A DNA stretch of 64,000 nt from Pseudanabaena mucicola str. Chao 1806 (lineage in GTDB: Bacteria > Cyanobacteriota > Cyanobacteriia > Pseudanabaenales > Pseudanabaenaceae). The DNA lies in contig NZ_CP097329.1 in NCBI RefSeq assembly GCF_030323025.1, forward strand, positions 2,263,001-2,327,000, read 5' to 3'. The notes below the pieces were generated by a model. That model saw nothing but the letters and a program-made list of their open reading frames with translations, was not told the DNA's origin and made no database searches. Numbering within the stretch: the stretch's first letter is position 1; each line of letters starts with the position of its first letter. A program made the translations under genes and the position numbers. Of the stretch, positions 1-8,940 are shown one piece after another.

Positions 1-748
1 TAGTATCAAAAATACGTCCATATTCCTGAGCTTTTGAACCCATCTGCATTGATTCAAAGGCTGTTAAATCAATATCAAAATGGTCAGGATGAAAATCAGG
101 ATGTTCGCGTAATATCCGTTCAGTTTTCAAGGCTCTGGCAATATCATTTCGGGTCATGCGTAGAGATGCGATCGCCGATTCACGCGACTCCAACTTAATG
201 GTATTGCCAGCCTCCTGCAATTGATCAAACACATCAATATCCCGCACCAGCTTATTGCATTTATCTACTTCCGTAAATAGACGCATCACAACTCGCGGAA
301 TTTGTAAGTTTGATTGTTTTGACTTATGCCAACGTTGATCAATCCACTGAATTAAAAACCAAGCCAAAACCCCACTAGTGACCGCCAAAATCAAACAAAG
401 GCAAATCAAACCCAAGGGAGCACTCATCAGGACATATAGGAAGTAAATAGCTGCGGCTAAGGCAATTCCAAAGCAAACAACCGCAACTTCTGCTAATTCA
501 ATCGCTACACCCAAACCTCCTAATAAGAGGCTAATCAGTAGTATGGTTCCTGCTAAACGCAATGCGGACAAAAAAATACTCGCAAATAAGGCAAATGCGA
601 TCACACTAATCCCAGAGCAGATCGCACGATGAATGATGATCTGTCGTGGAGTCAACTGGTACGATAGCAAAATCTTTTGGCGATCAAAACCAGTCAATTC
701 CAAAAGTTCTGCTTCAGAAATTAATAATCGCTCCAGATCAGCTTTCAT
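1..748 (-). CDS. Unknown membrane protein, 3' end cut by window edge
   Basis: The reading frame opens with ATG at 748 and runs leftward without a stop to the window edge, so about 249 residues are seen and the C-terminus is missing. The start of the protein (MKADLERLLISEAELLELTG) is soluble and acidic. A long hydrophobic stretch of about 80 residues follows (roughly residues 50-130), rich in Leu/Ile/Ala and probably three or four membrane spans. The rest is a charged cytoplasmic-looking tail. I do not recognise the family. The DUF3386 gene ends 70 bp upstream in the same direction. Confidence 0.7.
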   Translation of the reverse strand, partial: MKADLERLLISEAELLELTGFDRQKILLSYQLTPRQIIIHRAICSGISVIAFALFASIFLSALRLAGTILLISLLLGGLGVAIELAEVAVVCFGIALAAAIYFLYVLMSAPLGLICLCLILAVTSGVLAWFLIQWIDQRWHKSKQSNLQIPRVVMRLFTEVDKCNKLVRDIDVFDQLQEAGNTIKLESRESAIASLRMTRNDIARALKTERILREHPDFHPDHFDIDLTAFESMQMGSKAQEYGRIFDT

Positions 749-818
749 AAATTTAGCTTGGTAATCCTAAAACTATAGTCAGGATCGATAGCACAAAGAG
801 CTACCGATCCTGACTTTT

Positions 819-1535
819 CTAGCCTAATAGCTGAATATCACTAAAGATGATTTCGTAGTTCTTGGTTTTGCCTTGCTCGTTAGATTGGACGACCTGCTTA
901 GTCATCACATAGTAACTGCCCACTTTTTCATAAGTATCTTCAAAGCGGGCTTGACGCACGATCTCATCATTCATGGGATTACGGAATACTGCGGTATAAA
1001 GTGAGGAAATGTAGCCTTCACCCGTATCTAAATGACCAAGGTGATTAATCACAAAGCCAATTCTGCCCATCACACGGCTCACCATCGAGATCTCATTACC
1101 ACGTACTTTGTAATTCGATCCCATCGAGTCACCTGTTACCAGAATTTCCACTGCCCCTGAATCATCAGTTTCACCCATGGAAAAGCTGGATTTGCCATGG
1201 GCTTCTTCAAAGGTTTTACGTTTGCGATGGGTGACGACATCCCGCAATTGGTTATAAAGCCACTCTTGACCTTCATCAACGGATACGGTCTTTTCTTCGC
1301 CACTAGGGGTGCGACTGGTACGCTCAACTAATTGTGGTTCATCCATGCTCACTTCCACTGTGAGATCGCCATTGATGCGAGCTTTCCCCGTACGAACCAA
1401 GCCATCGATCGCTACCGATACATTAGCAGTTAGTCCAGGGAATTTACTATCCCAAGTATATCGGTTTTCATAGGCTGCCTGAAATATATCGCGAGCCTGA
1501 GTTTTGAATTTAGAATCTGAGACTGTTGTAACCAT
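819..1535 (-). CDS. DUF3386 family protein
   Basis: The 238-residue soluble protein starts at ATG 1535. It resembles the cyanobacterial/plant DUF3386 family: an early QARDIFQAAYENRYTW segment, a central pair of beta-rich repeats and a C-terminal segment beginning at NPMNDEIVRQARFEDTYEKV. No catalytic motif is visible and the function is unknown. The gene lies between two other minus-strand genes, 41 bp downstream of the DUF3352 start and 70 bp before the truncated membrane protein, so the three may be co-transcribed. Confidence 0.75.
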   Translation of the reverse strand: MVTTVSDSKFKTQARDIFQAAYENRYTWDSKFPGLTANVSVAIDGLVRTGKARINGDLTVEVSMDEPQLVERTSRTPSGEEKTVSVDEGQEWLYNQLRDVVTHRKRKTFEEAHGKSSFSMGETDDSGAVEILVTGDSMGSNYKVRGNEISMVSRVMGRIGFVINHLGHLDTGEGYISSLYTAVFRNPMNDEIVRQARFEDTYEKVGSYYVMTKQVVQSNEQGKTKNYEIIFSDIQLLG

Positions 1536-1576
1536 TTTTTTGCAAAAAGTATTGAATATTCTTAATATTGTACCTA

Positions 1577-3289
1577 TTAATTCCCAGGGGTGGGCTTGAG
1601 GGTAAATAGGAAGTCTAAACGGGTGGTTTTCGAGTCCACATTAGTGGAAGTTACCGCAATACCGTTAATCGCATCAAGAACGGCTCGAATTTCAGTAAAG
1701 TTGGGATTGGTCTTAACTTCGGGAGGCAAGAGGCGATCAGCAAGGGTGAGGGCTGTCGTCATATTCAGATAGAAATAACCACCATTGGATTTGGGCAGCC
1801 CAGTTGTTAAAATTTGAAAAGGACTGCTGGCAGGTAAACTATTCGTAGGCTTGGGAACAAAGGTGTCGGCGAGATCACCCATTGCCCAGAACACAAAATT
1901 GTTATCTAACGTGCCACGGGTGGCGACATTGGTATTGGCAATTGACCAAGTGACTACGGATTTATCACCAATTTGTTTTTGTTTTAACTCAACGCCTTTG
2001 GGTAATAGTCCACTCGAAGACTGAGCCGCTTTATCAATTTTGTTGAGGGCAGTTTGGGCAGCATTCTGATCACTCGCTTGAGCGATCGCCACAAAACCAA
2101 ATCCAGGACTAACGAGGATACCTTGATTGTTAGGAATTGCGGCGATCGCAAATTCTCCATTCATCCATTTGAGAATATCTTGATCGAGATCTAACTTCGT
2201 CGCATCTTTAACTCCTTTACGAATCTGATCTATCAATTGAGATGAACTCGCATTTCCTTTGGCTTGGGTAACTAGTGACTGCCAAGATTGATAGAGATTC
2301 ACGCCCGAAACTAATAAAAAAGTTTCCTGTGGCAAAAGATTGAGAACTTTCGCTTCGTTATTAGCCAAAGGAATGGAATTATCATTCTTGAGATAAGTAT
2401 TAATCTCAAAGCGCAAGCCTTCCTTTTGTGTGCCACCAGTGAGGGTCATCGCATCTAATTCGCGTCGAGACTGGATGATCGCAGACTCATTTAAATTCAG
2501 CTTTGCTTGAGAACCAATAAATTCAAGTGCTACTTCTCCATCAAGATAAACTTGTAGTAACGGTTCAACAATTTTAGTCTGATTTGCCGAACCGTAGATT
2601 TCAGCAAAAATCGGTTTCTTGGCTAGGGAAGGATAATTGCCTTTGTAAGTATCGATTGCCTGTTGAATTAATTTTGGACTTGTCGCGATCGCTACATACT
2701 GCCCACCAATATCTGCCGTGACCACACTATTGTTAGGATCACGGGTTGGGGATTCGTAATAGGTAAAATCTTTGTATTGCTTGGGGGTAAACCTTGCCCC
2801 TTGTTGGGTCAAAGCTTCTCGATATTTTGATAAAAAGGCTTCGGACTTACCGCGATCGCGAGTCGGGGCAATCACTAGAGTTGCGGCAGGAGCTTGGGGC
2901 TGGGTCGCATTAGGAACAAGCGCAGTCATAATATAGCCCTCTAGCCAAGGCTGGACATCACGGCTATATTCGGTCTTGCTTTGTACCAATAAAGAATTTA
3001 GAGGTGACTTGGTAATTCCTTCACCCAGTAGCTTTTGAGAAGCAGGTGTACCAAACTGTGCCAACTTATTCCAAGGCTCAGATTTGGTGTTAAAAGCCAT
3101 CACTACCTGCGCTTCTTGGGGGATCACTGCTGCCGCTCCTAAAATCCCTTTCGTTGCTTGCGATCGCTGAGCAAAATAGAAATAGGCTCCCCCTGCTCCT
3201 GCGGAAACAACAGCAGCTCCGATGCCAAGATAAATCAGCGTCGATTGTTTTTTTTGTGCAGATTTGTTGATTCTAGATGACTTCGACAT
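1577..3289 (-). CDS. DUF3352 domain membrane-anchored protein
   Basis: The 570-residue protein has a short positive N-terminus (MSKSSRINKSAQKKQ), one membrane span at about 18-40 (LIYLGIGAAVVSAGAGGAYF) and a long extracytoplasmic domain beginning near VIPQEAQVVMAFNTK. That layout is typical of cyanobacterial DUF3352 proteins, whose function is unknown. The segment has alternating beta strands and no catalytic motif I can name. The gene is probably first of a minus-strand unit with the DUF3386 gene. The 800 bp upstream hold only repeats and hairpins, so its promoter is likely just above 3290. Confidence 0.7.
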   Translation of the reverse strand: MSKSSRINKSAQKKQSTLIYLGIGAAVVSAGAGGAYFYFAQRSQATKGILGAAAVIPQEAQVVMAFNTKSEPWNKLAQFGTPASQKLLGEGITKSPLNSLLVQSKTEYSRDVQPWLEGYIMTALVPNATQPQAPAATLVIAPTRDRGKSEAFLSKYREALTQQGARFTPKQYKDFTYYESPTRDPNNSVVTADIGGQYVAIATSPKLIQQAIDTYKGNYPSLAKKPIFAEIYGSANQTKIVEPLLQVYLDGEVALEFIGSQAKLNLNESAIIQSRRELDAMTLTGGTQKEGLRFEINTYLKNDNSIPLANNEAKVLNLLPQETFLLVSGVNLYQSWQSLVTQAKGNASSSQLIDQIRKGVKDATKLDLDQDILKWMNGEFAIAAIPNNQGILVSPGFGFVAIAQASDQNAAQTALNKIDKAAQSSSGLLPKGVELKQKQIGDKSVVTWSIANTNVATRGTLDNNFVFWAMGDLADTFVPKPTNSLPASSPFQILTTGLPKSNGGYFYLNMTTALTLADRLLPPEVKTNPNFTEIRAVLDAINGIAVTSTNVDSKTTRLDFLFTLKPTPGN

Positions 3290-4089
3290 TGGTATGGGAT
3301 AGACCTAAAAGTTGCAAGATATTAAAATAGAATAGAGCCAAGTCTCCATCAAGATACTACAGAATTGGGTACAGGCGATCTAAATTTTGCCCGAGAACGC
3401 AACCCTTACATTATCTATCTGATAAGAGAAAGCCCCCCTGTAGCTTCCCTGCTTAGCTAGATTCAAGATATATATCATCTATGTTCCACGTTACATCACT
3501 AATTAACTCAAAGGATTCGACTTCGCACTGCTATCGGTTTATGGGTAGCTGAGCGAAGTCGAATCTACTCACATCTCATTTGCTATATAACCTTAAAGTA
3601 GTACAGAGAATTTTTTGAGATTTAAACGAAACTGCACTTTCAAAGATTTCTCTCAATTTTTAATTTAGTGCAACGTGCTATAGACAATAATTTATACATT
3701 AAAAAACTGTTATAGCCTGCAAGGTAAAGCTTTAGACTTCTAATTTCGTAGTTTATTGTTATATTCTTTATGTTGATTATTAATATTAAGGAATTAATTT
3801 GCCAACAATTAATTTTTTACTCAGTTACTGATGTTACGTGGAAGTTTCTAAGACCCTCACCCCTAGCCCCTCTCCCATTAAGGGAGAGGGGAACAAGAAA
3901 TTAGTCTAGCTCCCCCTCTCCCTTGATGGGAGAGGGGGCAGGGGGGGGTGAGGGTGATATTTGTTCCACGTAACATCAGTCAGTTAGTGAAAATTTTGCG
4001 ATCAATTTATCTTGCACATTTTAGATTAAAAATCGACTTTTCGATCCTTCTCACTAGAAAAATTAATTTCTAAGACGCATGGATGACCA
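3290..4089. other. Gene-free gap with repeats and hairpins
   Basis: No convincing gene lies here. A hairpin pairs GATTCGACTTCGC (3514-3526) with GCGAAGTCGAATC (3552-3564). A lone family A terminus is at 3483-3499 (TTCCACGTTACATCACT). A degraded palindrome at about 3598-3684 resembles ones near 12.8 kb and 17.6 kb. A complete family A element occupies 3827-3980. The last 100 bp are AT-rich and probably contain the promoter of the regulator gene at 4090. Confidence 0.6.
3827..3980. repeat. Family A MITE-like repeat, full copy
   Basis: The 154-bp element has inverted ends ACTGATGTTACGTGGAA and TTCCACGTAACATCAGT. Inside are two opposing CCCTCTCCC / GGGAGAGGG palindromes, a low-complexity C/G core of the kind common in cyanobacterial spacers. 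A CAGTT direct repeat flanks both sides (3822-3826 and 3981-3985), consistent with a 5-bp target duplication. Related ends occur at 3483, 25811, 42381 and 62435. Confidence 0.75.
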
Positions 4090-5316
4090 ATGAATACAGA
4101 TAACTTAGAGTTTTATAGTCTTGTTGAACAATTACGGGGCTATGGACGAAAACAATTTACTGGCAAACTAGAGCTTCACAGTATTAAAGGATATAAATGG
4201 AGTATTTACTATTGCCATGGCAGATTGGTATGGGCTTCTGGAGGTGTTCATAATTATCGGCGTTGGCGGCGTTTAATGGGGCAATATAAATTACAAATCG
4301 ACTTTAATAAAATCTCTCTGCGTAATGCCGAGGAAATTAGACTATGGGACTACCATGTGTTGGTAATTCTGATGAAGCGGATGGTCTTATCTCGTGCACA
4401 AATCTCGCCAATTATTGAAAGCTTTGTTCATGAAATACTTTTCGATATCATCCAATGTGCAGCTAACGAGCAAATCACATCTTACTGTGATTTTGAAGAT
4501 GAAATTACACCTGTGATTGCCCTAATCCATGCCGAACAAGCCATTGAGAAAGCTCTGGAAGATTGGATTACATGGCGTAAATTAGGAATTGCTGACTTTT
4601 CGCCAAATCTATCGCCTTGGATTAAGAGTCCTGAAAAACTTAAAGAAGAAGCATCAGATTTAACCTATAAAACTTTAATTACGATCCTTAATGGTCGTCA
4701 ATCACTCCGTGAGTTATCAACATGGATGAAGAAGGATCTGCTCACTCTCGTCAAGTCTCTGATGGCTTATTACCATCGGGGGCTGATCGATCTAGCTGAG
4801 GTTTCGGATATCCAAGCTCCGATTCGTGCAATTCCTCTAACTAATAGAGAAGAATCTACAAAATTACTAGGAATAATACAAGAGCGGAAATCCATCTTAG
4901 CGCGTCCACTCATTGCCTGTGTGGATGATAGCAATCAAGTATGTGCAACAATTGAGCAGATTGCTACTGGCTTGGGCTTTAGCTTCTTAGGAATTAAAGA
5001 ATCGGTTAAGGTCTTAACTTTGCTGATTGAACATAAGCCCTCTTTGATTATTTTGGACTTGGTCATGCCGATTGTTAGTGGTTATGAACTTTGTACCCAA
5101 ATTCGACGTATCCCAGATTTTAAGGATACACCGATTTTAATTTTGACCAGTAATGATTCCCTGATAGATCGGATTAGATCCCATTTGGTCGGTGCTACAG
5201 CCTTTATCTCGAAGACATCGGGTAATGAAAAAATTGGTGAGCAAATTAAGAGATATCTACTGAATGCTAAATCTGAGACAGAAGAGAAAATTTTTATTGA
5301 CGTTCCATCCAGTTAA
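4090..5316 (+). CDS. PATAN-domain response regulator (PatA/PixG-like)
   Basis: The 408-residue protein has an N-terminal PATAN/DUF4388-type domain (about 1-110, containing FTGKLEL and WSIYYCHGRLVWA). A helical middle follows, then a C-terminal receiver domain (about 272-390). The receiver keeps the acidic pair D279/D280, the phospho-acceptor D323 (ILDLVMP), T353 and K375. Cyanobacterial proteins of this build act with CheY-like regulators and chemoreceptor systems in phototaxis and related behaviour. No chemotaxis genes are adjacent, so this copy looks like an orphan. ATG 4090 is chosen because the domain begins right after it; a five-codon ORF overlaps just upstream at 4079. Confidence 0.8.
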   Translation: MNTDNLEFYSLVEQLRGYGRKQFTGKLELHSIKGYKWSIYYCHGRLVWASGGVHNYRRWRRLMGQYKLQIDFNKISLRNAEEIRLWDYHVLVILMKRMVLSRAQISPIIESFVHEILFDIIQCAANEQITSYCDFEDEITPVIALIHAEQAIEKALEDWITWRKLGIADFSPNLSPWIKSPEKLKEEASDLTYKTLITILNGRQSLRELSTWMKKDLLTLVKSLMAYYHRGLIDLAEVSDIQAPIRAIPLTNREESTKLLGIIQERKSILARPLIACVDDSNQVCATIEQIATGLGFSFLGIKESVKVLTLLIEHKPSLIILDLVMPIVSGYELCTQIRRIPDFKDTPILILTSNDSLIDRIRSHLVGATAFISKTSGNEKIGEQIKRYLLNAKSETEEKIFIDVPSS

Positions 5317-5401
5317 GGCTTTAGAGTTACCGTGATTTGCGTTCAAACCTAAATCAAGATATTGTTATCTTTAGTCCAGACACCTTAGGATTGCAACTAA
5401 T

Positions 5402-6772
5402 ATGTTGAATTTAATGTCTCTATTTCCCAAGGATAGCCATAATCGAGAACCTTTATCACAGTCGGCACAACAGTTGTTAAGACAACAGGCTTTTTCTGCA
5501 AATCTGCCCAGTCCAATTGTGCAAGATTTTGAAGCAATGATTGATTTTTTGCAACTACACAAAGTTGAAGTGAGCGCAAACCAACATGTGATCGCCCCTA
5601 AATATCTTGCCGAAATTAACAGTCGCCTTAGCCACCCCATTACCATTGATTTTCAGCGCCCCAGCCAGAAGTCCTATCCCTATATTCACGGACTTTATTT
5701 GCTTTTGAGGGCTTCAGCGATCGCGCAGGTACAACTAGACAAAAAGAAGAATATATTATGCATTGAATCTCAAGTCTTAAACTCATGGCAGGGATTAAGC
5801 GCAGTTGAGAAATATTTCAATCTGCTTGCCACATGGATTTACTATGCTAGTGAAGACATTATGGAAGATACAAGACGAGATTTCCCTGAATGGTTCTTTG
5901 TGTTTAATACTTGGGATCGGTTACTAAAAGAGGATTTAGACTTTACAGAGGGTACTAAAAACAATGAATGGTTGAGCCGACTAAAGCTCCATAATCTTGC
6001 TTTGTTGGATTTGTTTGGATTTGTAGAGCTAGAAGATACAGATCCCTTATTAGGTAAAGGATGGCGGATAATTAAGGTCAAGGCTTTACCTTTTGGTAAG
6101 GCAATTATGGAATTGTTGAGTAAAACTAATTGGAAAAAGGGACTGATTGGTGAATCGGATAATGAGTTTCTAAAACTGTTAGCAGAAGAGGCTAATCAAA
6201 ATCTAAACTTAGATATTGTCATGCAGCAATCAACTTCTACAGAAATTTTGCAAGAGGAATTTCAAGCACTAGATTTATTTCCTGAATGGGAGAATAATTT
6301 GCAGTTACCTGAGCCTGAAGCCCAAGATGGGATCTTTATCTTCAAAGTATCCCTCCAAATCTATATTCAAAAATCTAGGGATAAATTTTCTACCGAAACG
6401 ATCTGGCGCAAGATTACGATTCCTTCTGATCTCACGCTCTATGATTTTAGTTCCGCAATTCTTGAAGCCTTTGATTTTGATAATGATCATCTCCATCAAT
6501 TCACCTACAAAGATCGTCAAGGCTTTCAAAAGAGTATTTATCATCCTTATACTCAACATGGAGAAGATGATGGCTTTACCGATCAGATTCTCTTGAGAGA
6601 CTGGCAAATTAATATTGGCGATCGCATTACCTATATATTTGATTTTGGTGACTGGTGGAAATTTAATGTGGTCTTAGAAAGTATTGAAGAACCTGATCCT
6701 AAGCTCAAAAAGCCCAAGGTAATCGAGCAAAAGGGTAAATCTCCAGCGCAATATCCTAATGATGACTATTGA
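5402..6772 (+). CDS. pRiA4b ORF-3-like domain protein
   Basis: The 456-residue protein has two parts. Residues 1-300 are an unassigned alpha-helical region with acidic patches. Residues about 310-456 match the plasmid pRiA4b ORF-3-like fold (IS1096 'TnpR'-like passenger family), with IWRKITIPSDLTLYDF, HLHQF and the YIFDFGDWWKFNVVLE segment. The family is widespread, often near mobile elements, and of unknown function; it is not a proven recombinase. The gene lies 85 bp after the PATAN regulator and converges on the kinase gene with a 10-bp gap. Confidence 0.75.
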   Translation: MLNLMSLFPKDSHNREPLSQSAQQLLRQQAFSANLPSPIVQDFEAMIDFLQLHKVEVSANQHVIAPKYLAEINSRLSHPITIDFQRPSQKSYPYIHGLYLLLRASAIAQVQLDKKKNILCIESQVLNSWQGLSAVEKYFNLLATWIYYASEDIMEDTRRDFPEWFFVFNTWDRLLKEDLDFTEGTKNNEWLSRLKLHNLALLDLFGFVELEDTDPLLGKGWRIIKVKALPFGKAIMELLSKTNWKKGLIGESDNEFLKLLAEEANQNLNLDIVMQQSTSTEILQEEFQALDLFPEWENNLQLPEPEAQDGIFIFKVSLQIYIQKSRDKFSTETIWRKITIPSDLTLYDFSSAILEAFDFDNDHLHQFTYKDRQGFQKSIYHPYTQHGEDDGFTDQILLRDWQINIGDRITYIFDFGDWWKFNVVLESIEEPDPKLKKPKVIEQKGKSPAQYPNDDY

Positions 6773-6782
6773 CAGGGTTAAT

Positions 6783-8282
6783 TCATGAATTGTCTCTATT
6801 TTGACGGCATATTTCTAGTCGATAAAGCACTATATCCACTAAATTAAACCCTTCCCAAAAAAACAGACTCGGTAAATGTCCAAGTGGAGCCGTGATCGCA
6901 AAGATTAGATTTTCATATTTGCGCCAGACCTTTGGCGAAAAGCTAAGATTGAGCCAGCGGGGTCTGCGCCATCCAACGCGATCGCTAAACTTCTCATAGA
7001 TATTTGCAAATTCCCAATAGGTAGATTCTTCATAAGTCAGCCTGCCACCGAGACGCTTCCAAATTTGCTTCTGAGTGCTCCAGCCAAAGCGCTGATTACT
7101 AAACTCTATCCATGCTTGATCGATCGCTATCCAAACATCACAGGTAATATTATCGATATCATCGGCAGTAATCTCAGCAATTTTATGTTTATTCGCAAGT
7201 TCCAAAATGATTTTATTTGTAAGGCGATCTCCTTCTTGCCATTGACCTAAACTAAGTAATTCTTGCAGTTGTTTAATTTGGATATAAGCTTGAGAATAAC
7301 TTTGAATATAGGAACTAGAACGAGGAGCGATCTCACTAACTAAAGATAGATTTAAAGATCGTAAATCTTGCAATACTTCATTCGCAGAACGATAACGATT
7401 GGCAATTGCTCTAGCTAAGAGGCGATCAAGAATATTTGCCAAATGACTAGAAATCGGAGTTTGCAACTTCTCGCGCCAAATCCAGCGATCGCTAACATCG
7501 TCATACAAATCAAAAGGTGAAATCCCCGTTAATAAATGAATACAAGTTACTCCCAAACTATAGAGATCACTTTGAGGGACAGCCTTTCCTTTAGCTTGCT
7601 CAGGAGCCACATATTCTGCACTTCCGATTAAAGTTCCTGTGCGATTTGCGGTATCGGTAGTAAAAGCTTTGGCTGCACCAAAATCAACTAAGACGAGATT
7701 GGGGATTGGGGATTGGGGATTGAGGATTAGGGATTGGATTTTTCTTTTTTTCTTTTTTTCTTTTTTCTTTTTCCTGACAATATTGTCTGGCTTGATATCG
7801 CGATGGATGACTTGGCGATCATGGATGAATTGGAGAACAGGGAGAATATTTTCTAGGAGTTGATAAATCTTGGTTTCGCTAAAGATGCCTTGGCTCTGCA
7901 ACTCGTTATAGAGATTTTCGCCTTCGATCAGTTCTTGGACTAAATAGAGATATCCTTCTTCTTCAAAATAGGCGATTAATTCGGGGATCTGCGGATGCGA
8001 ACCGAGAGCTTTGAGCTGAGATGCTTCACTTTCAAATAAGGCGATCGCTTTTTCCATTAATTGTGGCTCTCGAAATTGCGGCAAGAATTGCTTGATCGCG
8101 CAGGGTTGCCCCAATCGCCCGTAATCAACTGCTCGAAAAGTTCGTCCCATTCCGCCCTGCCCAATTAAAGCGATCGCCTCATATAAACCCCTAAGTTGCA
8201 AATTTTTACCGCAATTCATGCAAAATCTGCATCCTTCAGGATTATTTGGCTTCTGACAGCTAGGGTTGAGGCAGTAGGGCAT
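6783..8282 (-). CDS. Ser/Thr protein kinase with zinc ribbon and GUN4 domain
   Basis: The 499-residue protein begins with a cysteine ribbon (C4, C9, C21, C24). A eukaryotic-type kinase domain follows, with glycine loop GQGGMG (41-46), K64, catalytic HRDIKPDN (160-167) and DFG (200-202). The C-terminus (about 335-480) is a GUN4 domain, with WIEFSNQRFGWSTQKQIW and APLGHLPS. GUN4 proteins bind porphyrins, so the kinase may link tetrapyrrole or light state to phosphorylation; this is inference. Between HRD and DFG there is a lysine-rich insertion plus LILNPQSPIPN (about 170-195), produced by a pyrimidine tract and a GGGGATT-type repeat at 7697-7778. It may impair or modify catalysis. Confidence 0.85.
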   Translation of the reverse strand: MPYCLNPSCQKPNNPEGCRFCMNCGKNLQLRGLYEAIALIGQGGMGRTFRAVDYGRLGQPCAIKQFLPQFREPQLMEKAIALFESEASQLKALGSHPQIPELIAYFEEEGYLYLVQELIEGENLYNELQSQGIFSETKIYQLLENILPVLQFIHDRQVIHRDIKPDNIVRKKKKEKKKKRKIQSLILNPQSPIPNLVLVDFGAAKAFTTDTANRTGTLIGSAEYVAPEQAKGKAVPQSDLYSLGVTCIHLLTGISPFDLYDDVSDRWIWREKLQTPISSHLANILDRLLARAIANRYRSANEVLQDLRSLNLSLVSEIAPRSSSYIQSYSQAYIQIKQLQELLSLGQWQEGDRLTNKIILELANKHKIAEITADDIDNITCDVWIAIDQAWIEFSNQRFGWSTQKQIWKRLGGRLTYEESTYWEFANIYEKFSDRVGWRRPRWLNLSFSPKVWRKYENLIFAITAPLGHLPSLFFWEGFNLVDIVLYRLEICRQNRDNS

Positions 8283-8297
8283 ATTTCCGACGGTAGA

Positions 8298-8313
8298 TTT
8301 ACATTTGTTTACA
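8298..8313 (+). promoter_or_regulatory. HLR1-like site (RpaB) upstream of hli
   Basis: Two TTACA repeats (8299-8303 and 8309-8313) are separated by five bases, giving TTTACATTTGTTTACA. This fits the HLR1 consensus bound by the response regulator RpaB in cyanobacterial high-light promoters. It lies 70 bp before the Hlip gene start, the expected place and gene type. The trailing W-W pair of the consensus is GG here. Confidence 0.65.
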
Positions 8314-8383
8314 GGAAATGTAAAATTTTATTAATAAATATCAAGTTATCACTTATTAAACTTCTGTAGGAAGGCAACTCATC

Positions 8384-8698
8384 ATGGTATCTACACCAAC
8401 CAAGACCTCAATTAGCGATAACAAAACTTCCGAAGCAGTTACCCCAGTCGGTCTTAATGTAAATCCTACAGGGGCAGGCGTATTTGGTTTCAGTAACTTT
8501 GCTGAAACTTGGAACGGACGCATGGCAATGATCGGCTTAGTCGCTGGTTTTGCGAATGAAGTGATTACAGGCAAAGGTATTCTCGCCCAAGTTGGCATTA
8601 CAGGTGGCATAAGCGTTTTATTTGCTCTATTTTTTGTAGGCTTCACCATTGCTACCTTGCTCGGATACTACACAGTTAAAGCAACTAGAAACCCTTAA
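8384..8698 (+). CDS. High-light-inducible protein (Hlip, Chl a/b-binding-like)
   Basis: The 104-residue protein has a polar N-terminal extension of about 40 residues and one chlorophyll-binding helix with the family motif ETWNGRMAMIGLVAGFANE. A second hydrophobic stretch sits at the C-terminus (ISVLFALFFVGFTIATLLGYY). Hlips bind chlorophyll and carotenoid in thylakoids and protect newly made photosystem II and chlorophyll synthase complexes. Most Hlips are shorter (50-70 residues), so the extra hydrophobic C-terminus is notable. The upstream HLR1-like element predicts high-light induction. A family 1 repeat starts 21 bp after the stop. Confidence 0.88.
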   Translation: MVSTPTKTSISDNKTSEAVTPVGLNVNPTGAGVFGFSNFAETWNGRMAMIGLVAGFANEVITGKGILAQVGITGGISVLFALFFVGFTIATLLGYYTVKATRNP

Positions 8699-8719
8699 AA
8701 AACACTAAAGGTAGTGCTG

Positions 8720-8824
8720 TATAGCGGTTTTCATTTTGCCGTAGGCAAAATGAAAACTCAAAACTCTTAATGGGACTGATTTTTTGTTTTCAAATGAGTG
8801 TGTACTCATTTGAAAACTGCTATA
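8720..8824 (+). repeat. Family 1 double-hairpin repeat, copy 1
   Basis: The 105-bp element has ends TATAGCGGTTTTCA and TGAAAACTGCTATA. Hairpin A tip is GCCGTAGGC and hairpin B tip is GAGTGTGTACTC. An unpaired spacer (about 28 bp, including CTTAATGGGACTG) separates the hairpins. Ends in TA resemble MITEs mobilised by IS630/mariner-type transposases, but no such transposase is seen in this window. Confidence 0.85.
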
Positions 8825-8854
8825 AAGTAATTTTTAGTTGTATGACTACCCCAC

Positions 8855-8885
8855 AAAAAAAGTGGTGCAATGCACCACTTTTTTT
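8855..8885. terminator. Bidirectional intrinsic terminator hairpin
   Basis: A perfect 15-bp stem with a single-base loop has AAAAAAA-GTGGTGCA on the left and TGCACCAC-TTTTTTT on the right. The A and T tracts let it terminate either strand. It isolates the metal ABC gene from hli read-through. Confidence 0.75.
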
Positions 8886-8908
8886 ATGGTTTTTTATTGC
8901 TATAATTC

Positions 8909-8923
8909 TGAAAACGATTATCA
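8909..8923 (+). promoter_or_regulatory. Zur/Fur-type operator before metal ABC gene
   Basis: TGAAAACGATTATCA is a near-palindromic 7-1-7 box, close to the TGATAAT-N-ATTATCA form used by cyanobacterial Zur/Fur. It begins 3 bp after a TATAAT hexamer (8901-8906) and ends 17 bp before the ATG, an ideal repressor position. Which metal regulator binds is not shown. Confidence 0.55.
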
Positions 8924-8940
8924 TTTTTTTTGAGCAATCT

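Noticed and set aside
3514-3564. Hairpin as a tRNA or small RNA gene
   Set aside because: No cloverleaf or T-loop consensus; only one stem is seen.
7697-7778. Tandem GGGGATT-type and TTTTTC tracts as a CRISPR or regulatory array
   Set aside because: Units are 6-8 bp with no spacers, and they are translated in frame inside the kinase gene.
8770-8940. Longer N-terminus for the metal ABC ATPase starting at 8770
   Set aside because: It would translate through a family 1 repeat, a terminator hairpin and an operator; the conserved protein begins at 8941.
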